From Candidatus Coliplasma caballi (GTDB lineage: Bacteria > Bacillota > Clostridia > Oscillospirales > CAG-382), in the NCBI GenBank assembly GCA_018065365.1, contig JAGHTH010000153.1, positions 1 through 14,714 on the forward strand: DNA of 14,714 bases, read 5' to 3'. Below are positions 1 to 8,350 of the stretch, piece by piece. The notes below the pieces were generated by a model. The model was not told the DNA's origin. It made no database searches and saw only the letters and a program-made list of their open reading frames with translations. Every line of letters begins with the position of its first letter. Within the stretch, counting starts at the first letter, position 1. The position numbers and the translations under genes are program-made.

Positions 1-1358
1 GCGATGATCTCGCCGTCGCTGTAATCGGGGTTGTTGGTGTAGGTTACGCCGTTTTCGTCGATCGTGAATTTCGCGCCGTACACCCGGTTTTCCAACTGGG
101 AGATCAGCACGCTGTCGTACGTTTTGTGCGTAATGTCGGGGAACACCGCCTTGACCGCCGTGTCCTCTTTGAAGAACAGGTCTTTGACGAACGTAACGCC
201 CAGCATCAGCGCCAGCGCGAGCGCGACGAAAATGAACGGGAAGAAGATGCCCGTGATGATCGGGAACATCGTGGTACTGCGCTTGCCGGATTTTCCGCCG
301 GATTTGCGCTTTTTCGCTTTGGAACGTTCGGACGCCTTTTGCTCTTTCTGTTCCTTGCGCTTTTGCTCTTTCTCTTTGTCGGACGGCGCTTTCATACCGA
401 GCGACTGCGCGATCTCGTCTTCGCCGTAGGGTTTTTTCTCGGCGGTGTCGATCATGTAAATGGACACGACGCTGGTATCGCCGATCGTGGAGTTGCCTTC
501 TTCGGACAGCGAGAAGATCACGTCGGGGTTTCTTAACACCCATTCCAGCGCTTTCGTCATCGAATGTGCCGATTTGAAACGGTCTGCGGGGTTTTTCATC
601 ATCGCCTTGAGGATGATCTGCGATACGCCGACGGGGATCGAAAGCACCAGATCACGCGGGTTCTGCGGCTCGTCGTTGACCTGCATCGCGGCGACTGCCA
701 TCGGGCTGTCCGCTCTGAACGGCAGCGTTCCCGTAACGGCTTCGTACAGCATGATGCCGACGGAATACAGGTCGGAATAGGCGCCGGTTTCTTTGCCGCT
801 CGCCTGTTCGGGCGAGATATAATAGACGGTGCCGACCGCTTTGTCGTTTGCCATCGCGGCGGAGGTCGGGATCTTGGCGATGCCGAAGTCCATGACCTTG
901 ATCTCGCCGTTTTTTTGCAGAATGATGTTCTGCGGCTTGATGTCGCGGTGGATCACGCCTTTGCTGTGCGCGTGTTCCAACGCGCGAAGCACCTGCAGGA
1001 TATAGATGCAGGCCTCGTTCCATGGAAGCGCGCCCTTGTTGTCAAGGTATTCGCGGAGCGTGATTCCGTCGATATACTCCATGACGATATACTTGATGTC
1101 GGGATAGATCGCCACGTCGTAGATGCTGACGATGTTCTTGTGGGAGAGCATAGCGACGGCTTTGGACTCGTCAATGAAGCGGCTTTCCGCCTGCTCGTTG
1201 CCGTAGAATTCGTCATTGAGGATCTTGATCGCGACGATGCGGTTCATCACAAGGTCCTGCGCGCGCAAGACCGTCGCCATACCGCCGACGCCTACGACCT
1301 CCAGCACCTTGTACCGCTTGTCAAGCACCTTTCCGATGAAATTCGAATAATCGTTCAT
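1..1358 (-). CDS. prkC: PASTA-type Ser/Thr protein kinase PrkC, C-terminus cut by window edge
   Basis: Membrane-anchored eukaryotic-type Ser/Thr kinase that senses cell-wall fragments and phosphorylates cytoplasmic targets. 452 codons are visible. Kinase domain about residues 15-275: Gly-rich loop GVGGMATV (23-30), VAIK lysine K45, HRD at 137-139 followed by IKPQN, DFG at 157-159, SPEQ at 182-185. A basic, Lys/Glu-rich juxtamembrane linker (about 325-362) leads to one transmembrane helix (about 364-391). The outside part starts a PASTA repeat at about 405 and is cut at 452; family members usually have one to four repeats. The ATG at 1358 is preceded by an AAAGGG-type ribosome binding site. 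prpC lies 23 bases upstream, so kinase and phosphatase are co-transcribed. Odd point: the activation segment (160-176) lacks the Thr cluster of B. subtilis PrkC. The identification is secure; the number of PASTA repeats cannot be seen. Confidence 0.96.
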   Translation of the reverse strand, partial: MNDYSNFIGKVLDKRYKVLEVVGVGGMATVLRAQDLVMNRIVAIKILNDEFYGNEQAESRFIDESKAVAMLSHKNIVSIYDVAIYPDIKYIVMEYIDGITLREYLDNKGALPWNEACIYILQVLRALEHAHSKGVIHRDIKPQNIILQKNGEIKVMDFGIAKIPTSAAMANDKAVGTVYYISPEQASGKETGAYSDLYSVGIMLYEAVTGTLPFRADSPMAVAAMQVNDEPQNPRDLVLSIPVGVSQIILKAMMKNPADRFKSAHSMTKALEWVLRNPDVIFSLSEEGNSTIGDTSVVSIYMIDTAEKKPYGEDEIAQSLGMKAPSDKEKEQKRKEQKEQKASERSKAKKRKSGGKSGKRSTTMFPIITGIFFPFIFVALALALMLGVTFVKDLFFKEDTAVKAVFPDITHKTYDSVLISQLENRVYGAKFTIDENGVTYTNNPDYSDGEII

Positions 1359-1381
1359 ATCCTACCCTTTCTTTCCGACCG

Positions 1382-2143
1382 TCAATCGTTTTCGCCGATC
1401 ACGATGGCGGTAATGTTGTCCTGCCCGCCGTTTTTGTTGGCACGCCGGATCAGTTCATTGACACGGACACGCATACTTGGGGTGTGTTTCTTGTTGGTAT
1501 AGGTACCGTCCAGCACGGAGAGCATCTCCTCTTTCGGTACCATATTATACAGCCCGTCGGAACAGAGCAGAAGCTGCTCGTAGCCGTCGATGCGGTAGAG
1601 ATCAATCTCCACTTCCTCGTTGACACCGAGCGCCCGCAGGATGATGTTCCGGTTGGGGTGCGTTTTTGCTTCTTCGGGGGTAACCAGCCCTTTGTCCAGC
1701 AGGTACTGAATAAAGGAGTTGTCCTTGGTTACCTGGATCAGTTCGCCGCCCTGTTTGCGATACAGACGGCTGTCCCCGACGTTGACGGCGAAATCGCCGA
1801 CATCGCAGAGCAGGACCGCCACGAGCGTGGTCCCCATTCCGTCCAGATCGCTGTCTTCGGCGGCTTTCCGGTAAACGTCGGTGTTGGCGTCCTCAACCGC
1901 CTGTCGCAGCAGGTCTTCGATCTCCTGCGGAGAATCCAGAAGGGAGGGGTTGTCCGCCAGCGCGGTACGGATCGTCGAGCAGAACGAACGCACCGCCGTG
2001 CTGCTGGCAAGTTTGCCGCCGCTGGCGCCGCCCATGCCGTCGCAGACGACCGCAAGGGTGTAATCCGGTTTGGAAACCACTTCGTACGCGTCCTGGTTGT
2101 TCTTCCGCTTGGATCCGACGTCGGTTTTTCCGAGTACCTTCAT
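1382..2143 (-). CDS. prpC: PP2C-type Ser/Thr phosphatase PrpC (Stp)
   Basis: Cytoplasmic metal-dependent (PPM/PP2C) phosphatase that reverses phosphorylation by the adjacent PrkC kinase. 253 residues, the usual length of the stand-alone bacterial family. Metal and phosphate motifs are intact: RKNNQDAY (13-20, Asp18), VVCDGMGGASGG (32-43, Asp35/Gly36), DGMGTT (101-106), GDSRLY (123-128), SDGLYN (195-200, Asp196) and GGQDNITAIV (239-248, Asp242). The first motif has Gln where many members have Glu (NQD for NED), a common variation. Start ATG at 2143 has an AAAGGAG ribosome binding site. It lies 47 bases after rlmN, and a small hairpin occupies that gap. The order prpC then prkC is the standard Bacillota arrangement. 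Confidence 0.95.
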   Translation of the reverse strand: MKVLGKTDVGSKRKNNQDAYEVVSKPDYTLAVVCDGMGGASGGKLASSTAVRSFCSTIRTALADNPSLLDSPQEIEDLLRQAVEDANTDVYRKAAEDSDLDGMGTTLVAVLLCDVGDFAVNVGDSRLYRKQGGELIQVTKDNSFIQYLLDKGLVTPEEAKTHPNRNIILRALGVNEEVEIDLYRIDGYEQLLLCSDGLYNMVPKEEMLSVLDGTYTNKKHTPSMRVRVNELIRRANKNGGQDNITAIVIGEND

Positions 2144-2173
2144 GCGTTTCGCTCTCCTTTCCGTTGGTTTGAA

Positions 2174-2188
2174 CGTCCTTTCGGGACG
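2174..2188 (-). other. Intercistronic RNA hairpin between rlmN and prpC
   Basis: In the transcript the sequence CGTCC-CGAAA-GGACG forms a perfect 5-bp, GC-rich stem with a 5-nt loop, just after the rlmN stop codon. The following bases (TTCAAACC) are not a T-run, so it does not look like an intrinsic terminator. It may stabilise or mark a processing point between rlmN and prpC. The role is inferred only. Confidence 0.35.
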
Positions 2189-2190
2189 GA

Positions 2191-3231
2191 TTACTGCTTT
2201 TCTTCTTCCCGTCTTGCGCGCAGCTGTCCGCAGGAAGCGTCGATGTCGCTCCCGAGCTTGCGGCGTACCGTCGCGCTGATGTGGTAGTTGTTTTCGACCG
2301 TTTCGACGAACTTTTTGATCGCGTCTTGCCCGCTCTTTTTGAAATCGCGTTCTTTGATCGGGTTGACGGGGATCAGGTTGAGGTGCGCCAGACGCCCGGC
2401 GAGCAGTCTTCCGACCTCGTGCGCGTCCGCGACGGTATCGTTGACGCCGGCGATCAGCGCGTATTCATAGGAGATCCGCCTGCCCGTTTTTGCGGTGTAG
2501 CGGTCGCAGGCAGCCATCAGTTCCTCGACCGAATATTTGTTGGCGATCGGCATGATCGCTTTTCTTTTCTCGGTATTCGGCGCGTGCAGGGACACCGAAA
2601 GCGTGATCTGCAGATTTTCTTCCGCCAGCCGATCCATCTTTTCGACCAGCCCGCAGGTAGAAAGAGAAATGTGCCGCATTCCGATGTTCATGCCTTTTTC
2701 CAGATTGACGAGGCGCAGGAATTTCATGACGTTGTCGTAATTGTCAAGCGGCTCGCCCATGCCCATCAGCACGATATTGGAAACCTTTTCGCCCGTTTCT
2801 TTCTCTGCTTTCATGACTTGCAGCAGCATTTCGGAGGGAAGCAGCGAGCGCCGGAGTCCCGCCTTGGTCGAAGCGCAGAACGAACAGCCCATGCGGCAGC
2901 CGACCTGGGTGGAAATGCAGACGGTGTTCCCGTGCTTGTAGCGCATGAACACGCTCTGGACCGCCTCTCCGTCCTGCAGGCAGAACAGAAATTTGACGGT
3001 GCCGTCGATCTGCGAAACGAGTTTTCGCTCGGTTACGGCGGAACGGATCTCCGCGTACTCCTCAAGTTTTGCCGCGAAAACGGCGGGCAACCCTTTGATT
3101 TCGGAAAAATGTTCGGCGCCGTGATACAATCCGTCGAAAATTTGCTTCCCGCGGAACTTCTTCTCGCCCAGATCGAGCGCGAGTTGTTCCAATTCTTCGG
3201 GGAACATCGACAGAACGTCTGCTTTTTCCAT
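2191..3231 (-). CDS. rlmN: Dual-specificity 23S rRNA/tRNA adenine-C2 methyltransferase RlmN (radical SAM)
   Basis: Radical-SAM enzyme that methylates C2 of A2503 in 23S rRNA and A37 in some tRNAs. 346 residues from the ATG at 3231, typical length. The [4Fe-4S] motif CRMGCSFC gives Cys112, Cys116 and Cys119. Cys105 and Cys334 (in DASCGQLR) match the conserved pair C118/C355 of the E. coli enzyme, the latter carrying the transient methyl. GMGEPLDNYDNV and the SLHAPN segment are also family hallmarks. The reading frame is open 50 codons further upstream, but that stretch overlaps rsmB and shows no family similarity. The chosen ATG shares one base with the rsmB stop (TAATG), which fits translational coupling. 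Neighbours rsmB and rlmN both modify rRNA. Confidence 0.96.
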   Translation of the reverse strand: MEKADVLSMFPEELEQLALDLGEKKFRGKQIFDGLYHGAEHFSEIKGLPAVFAAKLEEYAEIRSAVTERKLVSQIDGTVKFLFCLQDGEAVQSVFMRYKHGNTVCISTQVGCRMGCSFCASTKAGLRRSLLPSEMLLQVMKAEKETGEKVSNIVLMGMGEPLDNYDNVMKFLRLVNLEKGMNIGMRHISLSTCGLVEKMDRLAEENLQITLSVSLHAPNTEKRKAIMPIANKYSVEELMAACDRYTAKTGRRISYEYALIAGVNDTVADAHEVGRLLAGRLAHLNLIPVNPIKERDFKKSGQDAIKKFVETVENNYHISATVRRKLGSDIDASCGQLRARREEEKQ

Positions 3232-4466
3232 TACTTTCTTTCCAACCTCGCCGCGAAAAAGCCCTCGCCCGCGATCTCGTCGGGCAGGAAGGTACGTTCT
3301 TCCGCTAAAGTGTATTCCTTGCCGTGCGTTTCCATGAATGCGTCGATCACGGCCTCGTTTTCTTCTTTGTTCCAGGTGCAAGTCGAATAGACCAGCACGC
3401 CGCCGCGCTTCAGATAGGAAGCGGCGGTTTCAAGGATCTTTCTTTGCGTCGGGTAGAGCCCGGAAAACTCCGCGGGATCCTTGTAGCGCACCTCCGGCTT
3501 CGAGCCGATCACGCCGAGTCCCGAGCAGGGAACGTCGCAGATCACGCGGTCCGCTGTACCGATCCATTCGGGAACGGGCGTTCTGCCGTCCTGTTTTCTG
3601 GTACGGATGATCGAAATGCCGAGCCGACGGGCGCCTTTTTCAATCAAAGGAAGCTTGTTTTCGTGAATGTCCGCGCTGTAAATAACGCCCTCGTTTTGCA
3701 TATCGAGCGCTGCACCGAACGATTTCCCGCCGGGGCAGGCACAGACGTCGATGACCGTCATGCCGGGCTTTGCGTCCAGCATTTCGACCGCTTTCTGTGA
3801 GCCGTAGCCCTGCACGAAGAAGAATCCCTCGTCCGCGTGGCGCAAGATTGCCGGCTGATTTTCTTCCGCGACGAGCATCGTTCCGTCGGCGGTCCCGCCG
3901 AATCGGGAGCGCAATTCCTCCGCGGTCGTTTTCAGCGGATTGACGCGCAGGCGGAGCGGGTTGCTTCCGCAGAACGCCTCCATGATCGCGTCGGCTCTGT
4001 CGGGGTACTGCGCTCGCAGCAGCGCGGCGAGCGGGGGCGCAAAGGAACAGCGTACCTCGATCGGCGCGGAATCCGTCAATGCCCGCGCTTCCTCCTTATT
4101 TCGACACAGCGCACGCAGAACGGCGTTGACGAAGCCCGCTTTTTTCTCGCCGAAACGTTCTCTCGCGAGCTTGACGGTTTCGTTGCACGCCGCGCTCGGC
4201 GGCACTTTGTCCATATAAAACAGTTGGTAAACTCCGCACCGCAGCAGAACGCGCAGTTCCGCTTCGGGCGGCCGTTCGGTATAGCGGTCGATCAGCAGGT
4301 CCAGCGCCCGCGTCCGTTCGATCACGCCCAGAAAGAGCGCCGTCGCGAACGCGCGATCCAACTCGGACAGGGAAGCAAACCCGTTCGTTACGAGGTTGGA
4401 GAACGCGCCGTCCTTTTCGATCCGCAGCAGACTGCAAAACGCAGCGTTTCTTGCCGCGTCAGCCAT
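3231..4466 (-). CDS. rsmB: 16S rRNA (cytosine-967 C5)-methyltransferase RsmB
   Basis: SAM-dependent m5C methyltransferase acting on 16S rRNA C967. 411 residues with the two-domain layout of RsmB: an N-terminal NusB-like helical RNA-binding domain (about 1-130, with ERFGEKKAGFVNAVLR at 103-118) and a Rossmann catalytic domain. SAM motif DVCACPGGKS (240-249), motif IV DVPCSGLG with Cys314, and motif VI STCTW with the nucleophile Cys363 are all present. The usual VQDESS segment reads VQGYGSQ (218-224), a modest variation. Its start ATG overlaps the end of fmt by 8 bases, and its stop overlaps the rlmN start by one base. The fmt-rsmB-rlmN order is the classic Bacillota one. Confidence 0.95.
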   Translation of the reverse strand: MADAARNAAFCSLLRIEKDGAFSNLVTNGFASLSELDRAFATALFLGVIERTRALDLLIDRYTERPPEAELRVLLRCGVYQLFYMDKVPPSAACNETVKLARERFGEKKAGFVNAVLRALCRNKEEARALTDSAPIEVRCSFAPPLAALLRAQYPDRADAIMEAFCGSNPLRLRVNPLKTTAEELRSRFGGTADGTMLVAEENQPAILRHADEGFFFVQGYGSQKAVEMLDAKPGMTVIDVCACPGGKSFGAALDMQNEGVIYSADIHENKLPLIEKGARRLGISIIRTRKQDGRTPVPEWIGTADRVICDVPCSGLGVIGSKPEVRYKDPAEFSGLYPTQRKILETAASYLKRGGVLVYSTCTWNKEENEAVIDAFMETHGKEYTLAEERTFLPDEIAGEGFFAARLERK

Positions 4467-5382
4467 TGAATTTCAACCCGTCCCTGCCGCGCAGACCGTT
4501 GGCAAAGCTCGCGCCGTCCATTCTGCCCTTTCCTTCGGGTTGAAGGGAGGTAAGGAACACGCTGCCCTGCGCGCAGGCGACTTCGATGCCGTTTTTGCCC
4601 ATGGAAAGCACCGTTCCGGGCTCGCCATTGCCTTTTCCGATCAAAGACGCGTACAGTTTGACGCGCTTGCCGTTCAGCATCGCGTAAGCGGACGGAGCGG
4701 GGGAAAGTCCGCGAATGCGGTTATGGGTTTGCTCCGCAGTTTCCGCAAACGAAACGAACTGGTCTTCCGCCGTGATTTTGGCGGCGAGTGTAAACGTATC
4801 GCCCTGCTTTTTGCGCGGGATCTCGCCCGTTTCGGCAAGCCGCAGGAATTCCCGAAGCGCCTCGGCGCCCAATTCCGCCAGCGCGTCGTGAAACTCGCCC
4901 GCGTTCATGGTTTCCGGAATGTCCGTTTGCTTTTGCAGAATGATGTCGCCGGTGTCCATGCCCTCGTCCATATACATCATCGTAACGCCGCCGACGCGAT
5001 CGCCGTTCATCAGCGCGCGCTGGATCGGCGCCGCCCCGCGCCACGCGGGGAGCAGGGAAGCGTGTACGTTGACGCATCCCATCGGCGGAATGTCGAGAAT
5101 GGCTTTCGGCAGAATTTTTCCGTATGCCGCGACGACGAACAGATCGGCGTCGAACGATTTCAGAAACGCTTTGGCTTCTTCGGTACGGAGGGTGGCGGGC
5201 GTTTCGACGCGCAATCCTTTTTCGAGTGCGAACGCCTTGACGTCGGAAGGTGTCATCACGTAGCCGCGCCCTTTGGGTTTATCGGGCTGCGTCAGCACGC
5301 AGACCACGTCCTGCCCGGCATCCAGCAGCGCGCGCAGCGCGTACACCGCGAATTCGGGCGTTCCCATAAAAACGATCTTCAT
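4459..5382 (-). CDS. fmt: Methionyl-tRNA formyltransferase
   Basis: Transfers a formyl group from 10-formyl-tetrahydrofolate to Met-tRNA(fMet) for initiation of translation. 307 residues, standard length. The N-terminal Rossmann-like hydrolase fold begins MKIVFMGTPEFA. The catalytic triad is visible as Asn105 and His107 in NVHASLLPAWRGAAPIQ, and Asp143 in MDEGMDTGDI. The C-terminal tRNA-binding barrel (about 205-307) contains VKLYASLIG and the GxNGIEVA-type stretch. ATG at 5382 overlaps the def stop by four bases (ATGA), so the formylating and deformylating enzymes are coupled. Its own stop lies inside the start of rsmB (8-base overlap). Confidence 0.96.
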   Translation of the reverse strand: MKIVFMGTPEFAVYALRALLDAGQDVVCVLTQPDKPKGRGYVMTPSDVKAFALEKGLRVETPATLRTEEAKAFLKSFDADLFVVAAYGKILPKAILDIPPMGCVNVHASLLPAWRGAAPIQRALMNGDRVGGVTMMYMDEGMDTGDIILQKQTDIPETMNAGEFHDALAELGAEALREFLRLAETGEIPRKKQGDTFTLAAKITAEDQFVSFAETAEQTHNRIRGLSPAPSAYAMLNGKRVKLYASLIGKGNGEPGTVLSMGKNGIEVACAQGSVFLTSLQPEGKGRMDGASFANGLRGRDGLKFNG

Positions 5383-5855
5383 TCAAGTTCCTCTAATTCT
5401 TCCTCGGTCAGCATCCGCTGTGCCTTGTCGGGATACAGAATGCCGTCGAGATGGTCGATCTCGTGGCACAGCGCCCGCGCGAGCAGTTCCTCGCCCGTGA
5501 GTTCAAACGGCTTGCCGTTGCGGTCGAGCGCCTGTACGGTAACTTTCATCGGGCGTTCCACGATCCCGCATTTTTCCGGAATGGAAAGGCAGCCCTCTCT
5601 GCCGACCTGCGAGCCCTCTGTTCTGATGATGACGGGATCCACGAGGTCGATCCGCCCGGAGCCCGGGCATTCGATCACGACGACGCGGCGCAGAACGCCG
5701 ACCTGCGGGCCCGCGAGCCCGACACCCTCGGCGTGAAGCATCGTTTCGTACATATCGTCAAGCAGGGTGCGGATGCGCTCCGTAACCTTTTCGACGGGGC
5801 GACAGGTCTTGCGGAGGGTCTCTTCGCCCTCGGTCAGAATGTTGAGAAGTGCCAT
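5379..5855 (-). CDS. def: Peptide deformylase
   Basis: Metalloenzyme that removes the N-formyl group from nascent proteins. 158 residues. All three family motifs are present: motif 1 GVGLAGPQVG (44-53; Gly in the position where most members have Ala), motif 2 EGCLS with metal ligand Cys89 (87-91), and motif 3 HEIDHLDG with His131, Glu132 and His135 (131-138). Chosen start ATG 5855 is preceded by GGAAG. The 15-base gap after priA is almost entirely a short inverted repeat that could cover this ribosome binding site. The stop overlaps the fmt start (ATGA). The acidic C-terminal tail (EEELEELE) is unremarkable. Confidence 0.96.
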   Translation of the reverse strand: MALLNILTEGEETLRKTCRPVEKVTERIRTLLDDMYETMLHAEGVGLAGPQVGVLRRVVVIECPGSGRIDLVDPVIIRTEGSQVGREGCLSIPEKCGIVERPMKVTVQALDRNGKPFELTGEELLARALCHEIDHLDGILYPDKAQRMLTEEELEELE

Positions 5856-5869
5856 AAGGAATCTTCCTT
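5856..5869 (-). promoter_or_regulatory. Inverted repeat covering the def ribosome binding site
   Basis: The whole priA-def gap is the perfect dyad AAGGAA-GA-TTCCTT in the transcript. It can fold as a 5-bp stem (AAGGA/TCCTT) with loop AGAT. The 5' arm is the def Shine-Dalgarno sequence and the 3' arm touches the ATG. A pairing of this kind would make def translation depend on ribosomes arriving from priA or on melting. The dyad is seen directly; regulation is inferred. Confidence 0.4.
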
Positions 5870-5870
5870 T

Positions 5871-8339
5871 CTAAATAACGGATGGATTTGCGTCAATTTC
5901 CAGACGCACCTGTTTGGGACATTTCGCGATGCCCTGTTCGTAAACGTCCGCAAGGAACGCTCTCGCTCTCGCGGAGTCGGAATATTTGAGAATGATTTTT
6001 TGCCGGAACCGCCCGCCGACTTTGTAGATCCCGCCGGGGTACGGGCCGAACGCCTGCAGCGCGACGTCTTGGTATTTTTCGGTATGCGTCTGCACCAACA
6101 GCGCCTCAAACCCTTTGGCGAACACGGTACAGTCGCGCTCGTCGGGCGCCGAAACGCCGAACGTCGCCACCGAACAGAACGGAGGAAACATGACCGCGCG
6201 CCGCAATGTGATCTCGGACTCGTAAAACGCTTCGTAGTCCTGCTTCGCGGCAAGACGCAGGATCTCGTTGTCGGGGTTGTAGGTCTGTAAGATCGCCTTG
6301 CCCTGTTTTCCGCTTCTGCCCGCTCTGCCGACCAACTGCGTGATCAGCGAGAAGGTGCGCTCTCCGGCGCGAAAGTCGTTCTGGTAGAGGGAGGAGTCCA
6401 CCGAAATGACGCCGACGAGATCGACGTTCGGAAAATCCAGCCCTTTCGACACCATTTGCGTGCCGTACAGAATATCCGCCTCTCCGTTTGCGAACGTATC
6501 GAGAATGCGGTCGTGCGAACTTTTTTCGGTCGTGGTGTCTGCGTCCATGCGGATGCCGACGAACCCGGGCAGGCGTTCTTCCAATTCATCCTGCAATTTC
6601 TGCGTGCCGAATCCGAAATAACCGATATGCTCGCTGTCGCAGGAGGGGCATTTCTTCGGAAGTTTCGCGGTGTAGCCGCAATAGTGGCAGGACAGACGCC
6701 CGTCGGTCTTTTTACCGCCCTCGTAGGCGTGGTAGGTCAGCGACACCGAGCAGTTCGGACAGGTCATGACCGTTCCGCAGGTGCGGCAGGAAATATGGGA
6801 ATGATACCCGCGTCGATTGACGAACAGGATCGATTGCTTTCTGTTTTGAAGCGTCTGCCGGAGGGCTTCCTCCAGCTTCGTGCCGATCAACTTGTCGGGG
6901 AACACGTTTCCGTCGCCGCGCAGGTCTTCGATCTGTACCGCGGGCAGCGCCGTGTCGCCGTAGCGTTTGGTCAGTTTGACCAGCGTATAAACGTCCGTGG
7001 ACGCTTTGTAGAAACTTTCCACCGACGGCGTCGCGGAGGAGAGCAGCAGCAGTCCGCCGGTTTTTGCGATGCGGAAGCGTGCGATGTCGCGCGCGTGGTA
7101 TTTCGGGGAAAGTTCGCTCTTGTAGGTGGCTTCCTGCTCCTCGTCGATCACGATCAGCCCGAGGTTGTCGAGCGGGGAGAACACCGCGCTGCGCGTCCCC
7201 AGCACCACCTTGACCGTTCCCTCACGCATGGCGCGGAACGCGTCCAACCGCTCTCCGACCGAGAGCATGGAATGCACGACGGAAAGTTCTCTGCCGAACT
7301 CTTTGCGATAGACGTTCGTTGCCTGAGCGGTCAGACCGATCTCCGGCAGCAGAACGATCGCGGTCTGCCCTTTCGAGAGGGCGTGCCGGATCATTTCAAT
7401 GATGACTTTGGTCTTTCCGCTCCCCGTAACGCCGTAGAGCAGTGCCGCTCTGGGCGCGTCTTCGTCGGAAAGCGCCCGCAGCGTTTTGACCGCCGCGGCT
7501 TGTTCCTCGGACAGTGTCGGCTCGGAGGGGGAGAACGGAACGTCTTTTTCCGGGACTTCTCTGCGAACGCGTTCCTCCCGCTTTTCGACCACGCCTTTCC
7601 GGACGAGCGCCGAAACGATCGCCGGAGAGATGCCGCCGATCTCGGCGACCTCGCGCATGGTGGCGCAGGGGTAGTGCGTCAGCAGTTCGACCAGAACTTT
7701 CTGCTTTTCGGTCAGCCCGCCGTCGTCTTCCAACAGCGCCGAGATCTCCTCGGGAGTTCCGGTCAGATGTAAGGTCGTAACGCTTTTTTCGTTGACTTTT
7801 TTGGGAACACGGGAGCGCTTTTCCAACAGTCCGGCGGCAAGCAAGGACGCAAGCGTCTTTTCCGCCTGCTCTCCGAACTCACTTTGCAATTCGCGCTGCG
7901 TGAATTCTCCGGCGGCCTGCACGGCGCGCATCAAGGCGTATGCCGGCGCGTTGAGATCCTCGGGGAGTTCCTTTCCGGTCGGAACGTAAAACACTTCCGA
8001 ATGGAGATTGATCCCGGGAGGAAGCACGGTGCGGAACGCCTGCCCGAACGTGCAGAAAAAGCGTTCTTTCATAAAACGGCACAAGTCGGTGAATTCCTCG
8101 GGAATATCGAACGGATAGTCCAACCGCTGCAATACCGACTTGGTTTTCGGAAACGCGCATTCATCGGAAAACCCGACCGCGACCGCACTCACGTGTTTGT
8201 TGGACGGGCCGAACGGCACCACCAGCAAAGTCCCTTTGTGCGTTCCGTCGCGCAATTCGGGCGGAAGAAAATAACTGTATTCCCGGTCGATCTTATAGAG
8301 AACGTCCAGGATGTGTACCGATACGTACGCTTTTTCCAT
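5871..8339 (-). CDS. priA: Primosomal protein N', replication restart helicase PriA
   Basis: Superfamily 2 3'-5' DNA helicase that recognises stalled forks and reloads the replisome. 822 residues from ATG 8339. The N-terminal DNA-binding domain reads VSVHILDVLYKIDREYSYFL. Walker A GVTGSGKT lies at about 303-310, Walker B/motif II DEEQ at about 399-402, followed by SSATPS. Eight cysteines in four CxxC pairs (about 518-567) form the two-zinc module. Motif V GTQMVSKGLDF and motif VI QLVGRAGRSG are intact. An in-frame TTG at 8354 overlaps the rpoZ stop (TTGA) and would add five residues (MSFHG). I prefer the ATG because family similarity starts there, but the ribosome binding site is weak for both. 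coaBC, usually located just before priA, is absent. Confidence 0.95.
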   Translation of the reverse strand: MEKAYVSVHILDVLYKIDREYSYFLPPELRDGTHKGTLLVVPFGPSNKHVSAVAVGFSDECAFPKTKSVLQRLDYPFDIPEEFTDLCRFMKERFFCTFGQAFRTVLPPGINLHSEVFYVPTGKELPEDLNAPAYALMRAVQAAGEFTQRELQSEFGEQAEKTLASLLAAGLLEKRSRVPKKVNEKSVTTLHLTGTPEEISALLEDDGGLTEKQKVLVELLTHYPCATMREVAEIGGISPAIVSALVRKGVVEKREERVRREVPEKDVPFSPSEPTLSEEQAAAVKTLRALSDEDAPRAALLYGVTGSGKTKVIIEMIRHALSKGQTAIVLLPEIGLTAQATNVYRKEFGRELSVVHSMLSVGERLDAFRAMREGTVKVVLGTRSAVFSPLDNLGLIVIDEEQEATYKSELSPKYHARDIARFRIAKTGGLLLLSSATPSVESFYKASTDVYTLVKLTKRYGDTALPAVQIEDLRGDGNVFPDKLIGTKLEEALRQTLQNRKQSILFVNRRGYHSHISCRTCGTVMTCPNCSVSLTYHAYEGGKKTDGRLSCHYCGYTAKLPKKCPSCDSEHIGYFGFGTQKLQDELEERLPGFVGIRMDADTTTEKSSHDRILDTFANGEADILYGTQMVSKGLDFPNVDLVGVISVDSSLYQNDFRAGERTFSLITQLVGRAGRSGKQGKAILQTYNPDNEILRLAAKQDYEAFYESEITLRRAVMFPPFCSVATFGVSAPDERDCTVFAKGFEALLVQTHTEKYQDVALQAFGPYPGGIYKVGGRFRQKIILKYSDSARARAFLADVYEQGIAKCPKQVRLEIDANPSVI

Positions 8340-8350
8340 GCCGTGAAAAC

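Noticed and set aside
4396..5736. Long plus-strand open frames (also 564-1502, 2281-3390, 6456-7772 and 8641-9903) opposite the minus-strand genes
   Set aside because: All are antisense to confidently identified housekeeping genes, have shadow-type composition and lack convincing ribosome binding sites or family motifs.
7145..7165. PriA motif II reads DEEQ rather than the DEEH of E. coli and B. subtilis
   Set aside because: From memory DEEQ is common in clostridial PriA proteins, so it is probably a lineage trait; the other helicase motifs are intact.
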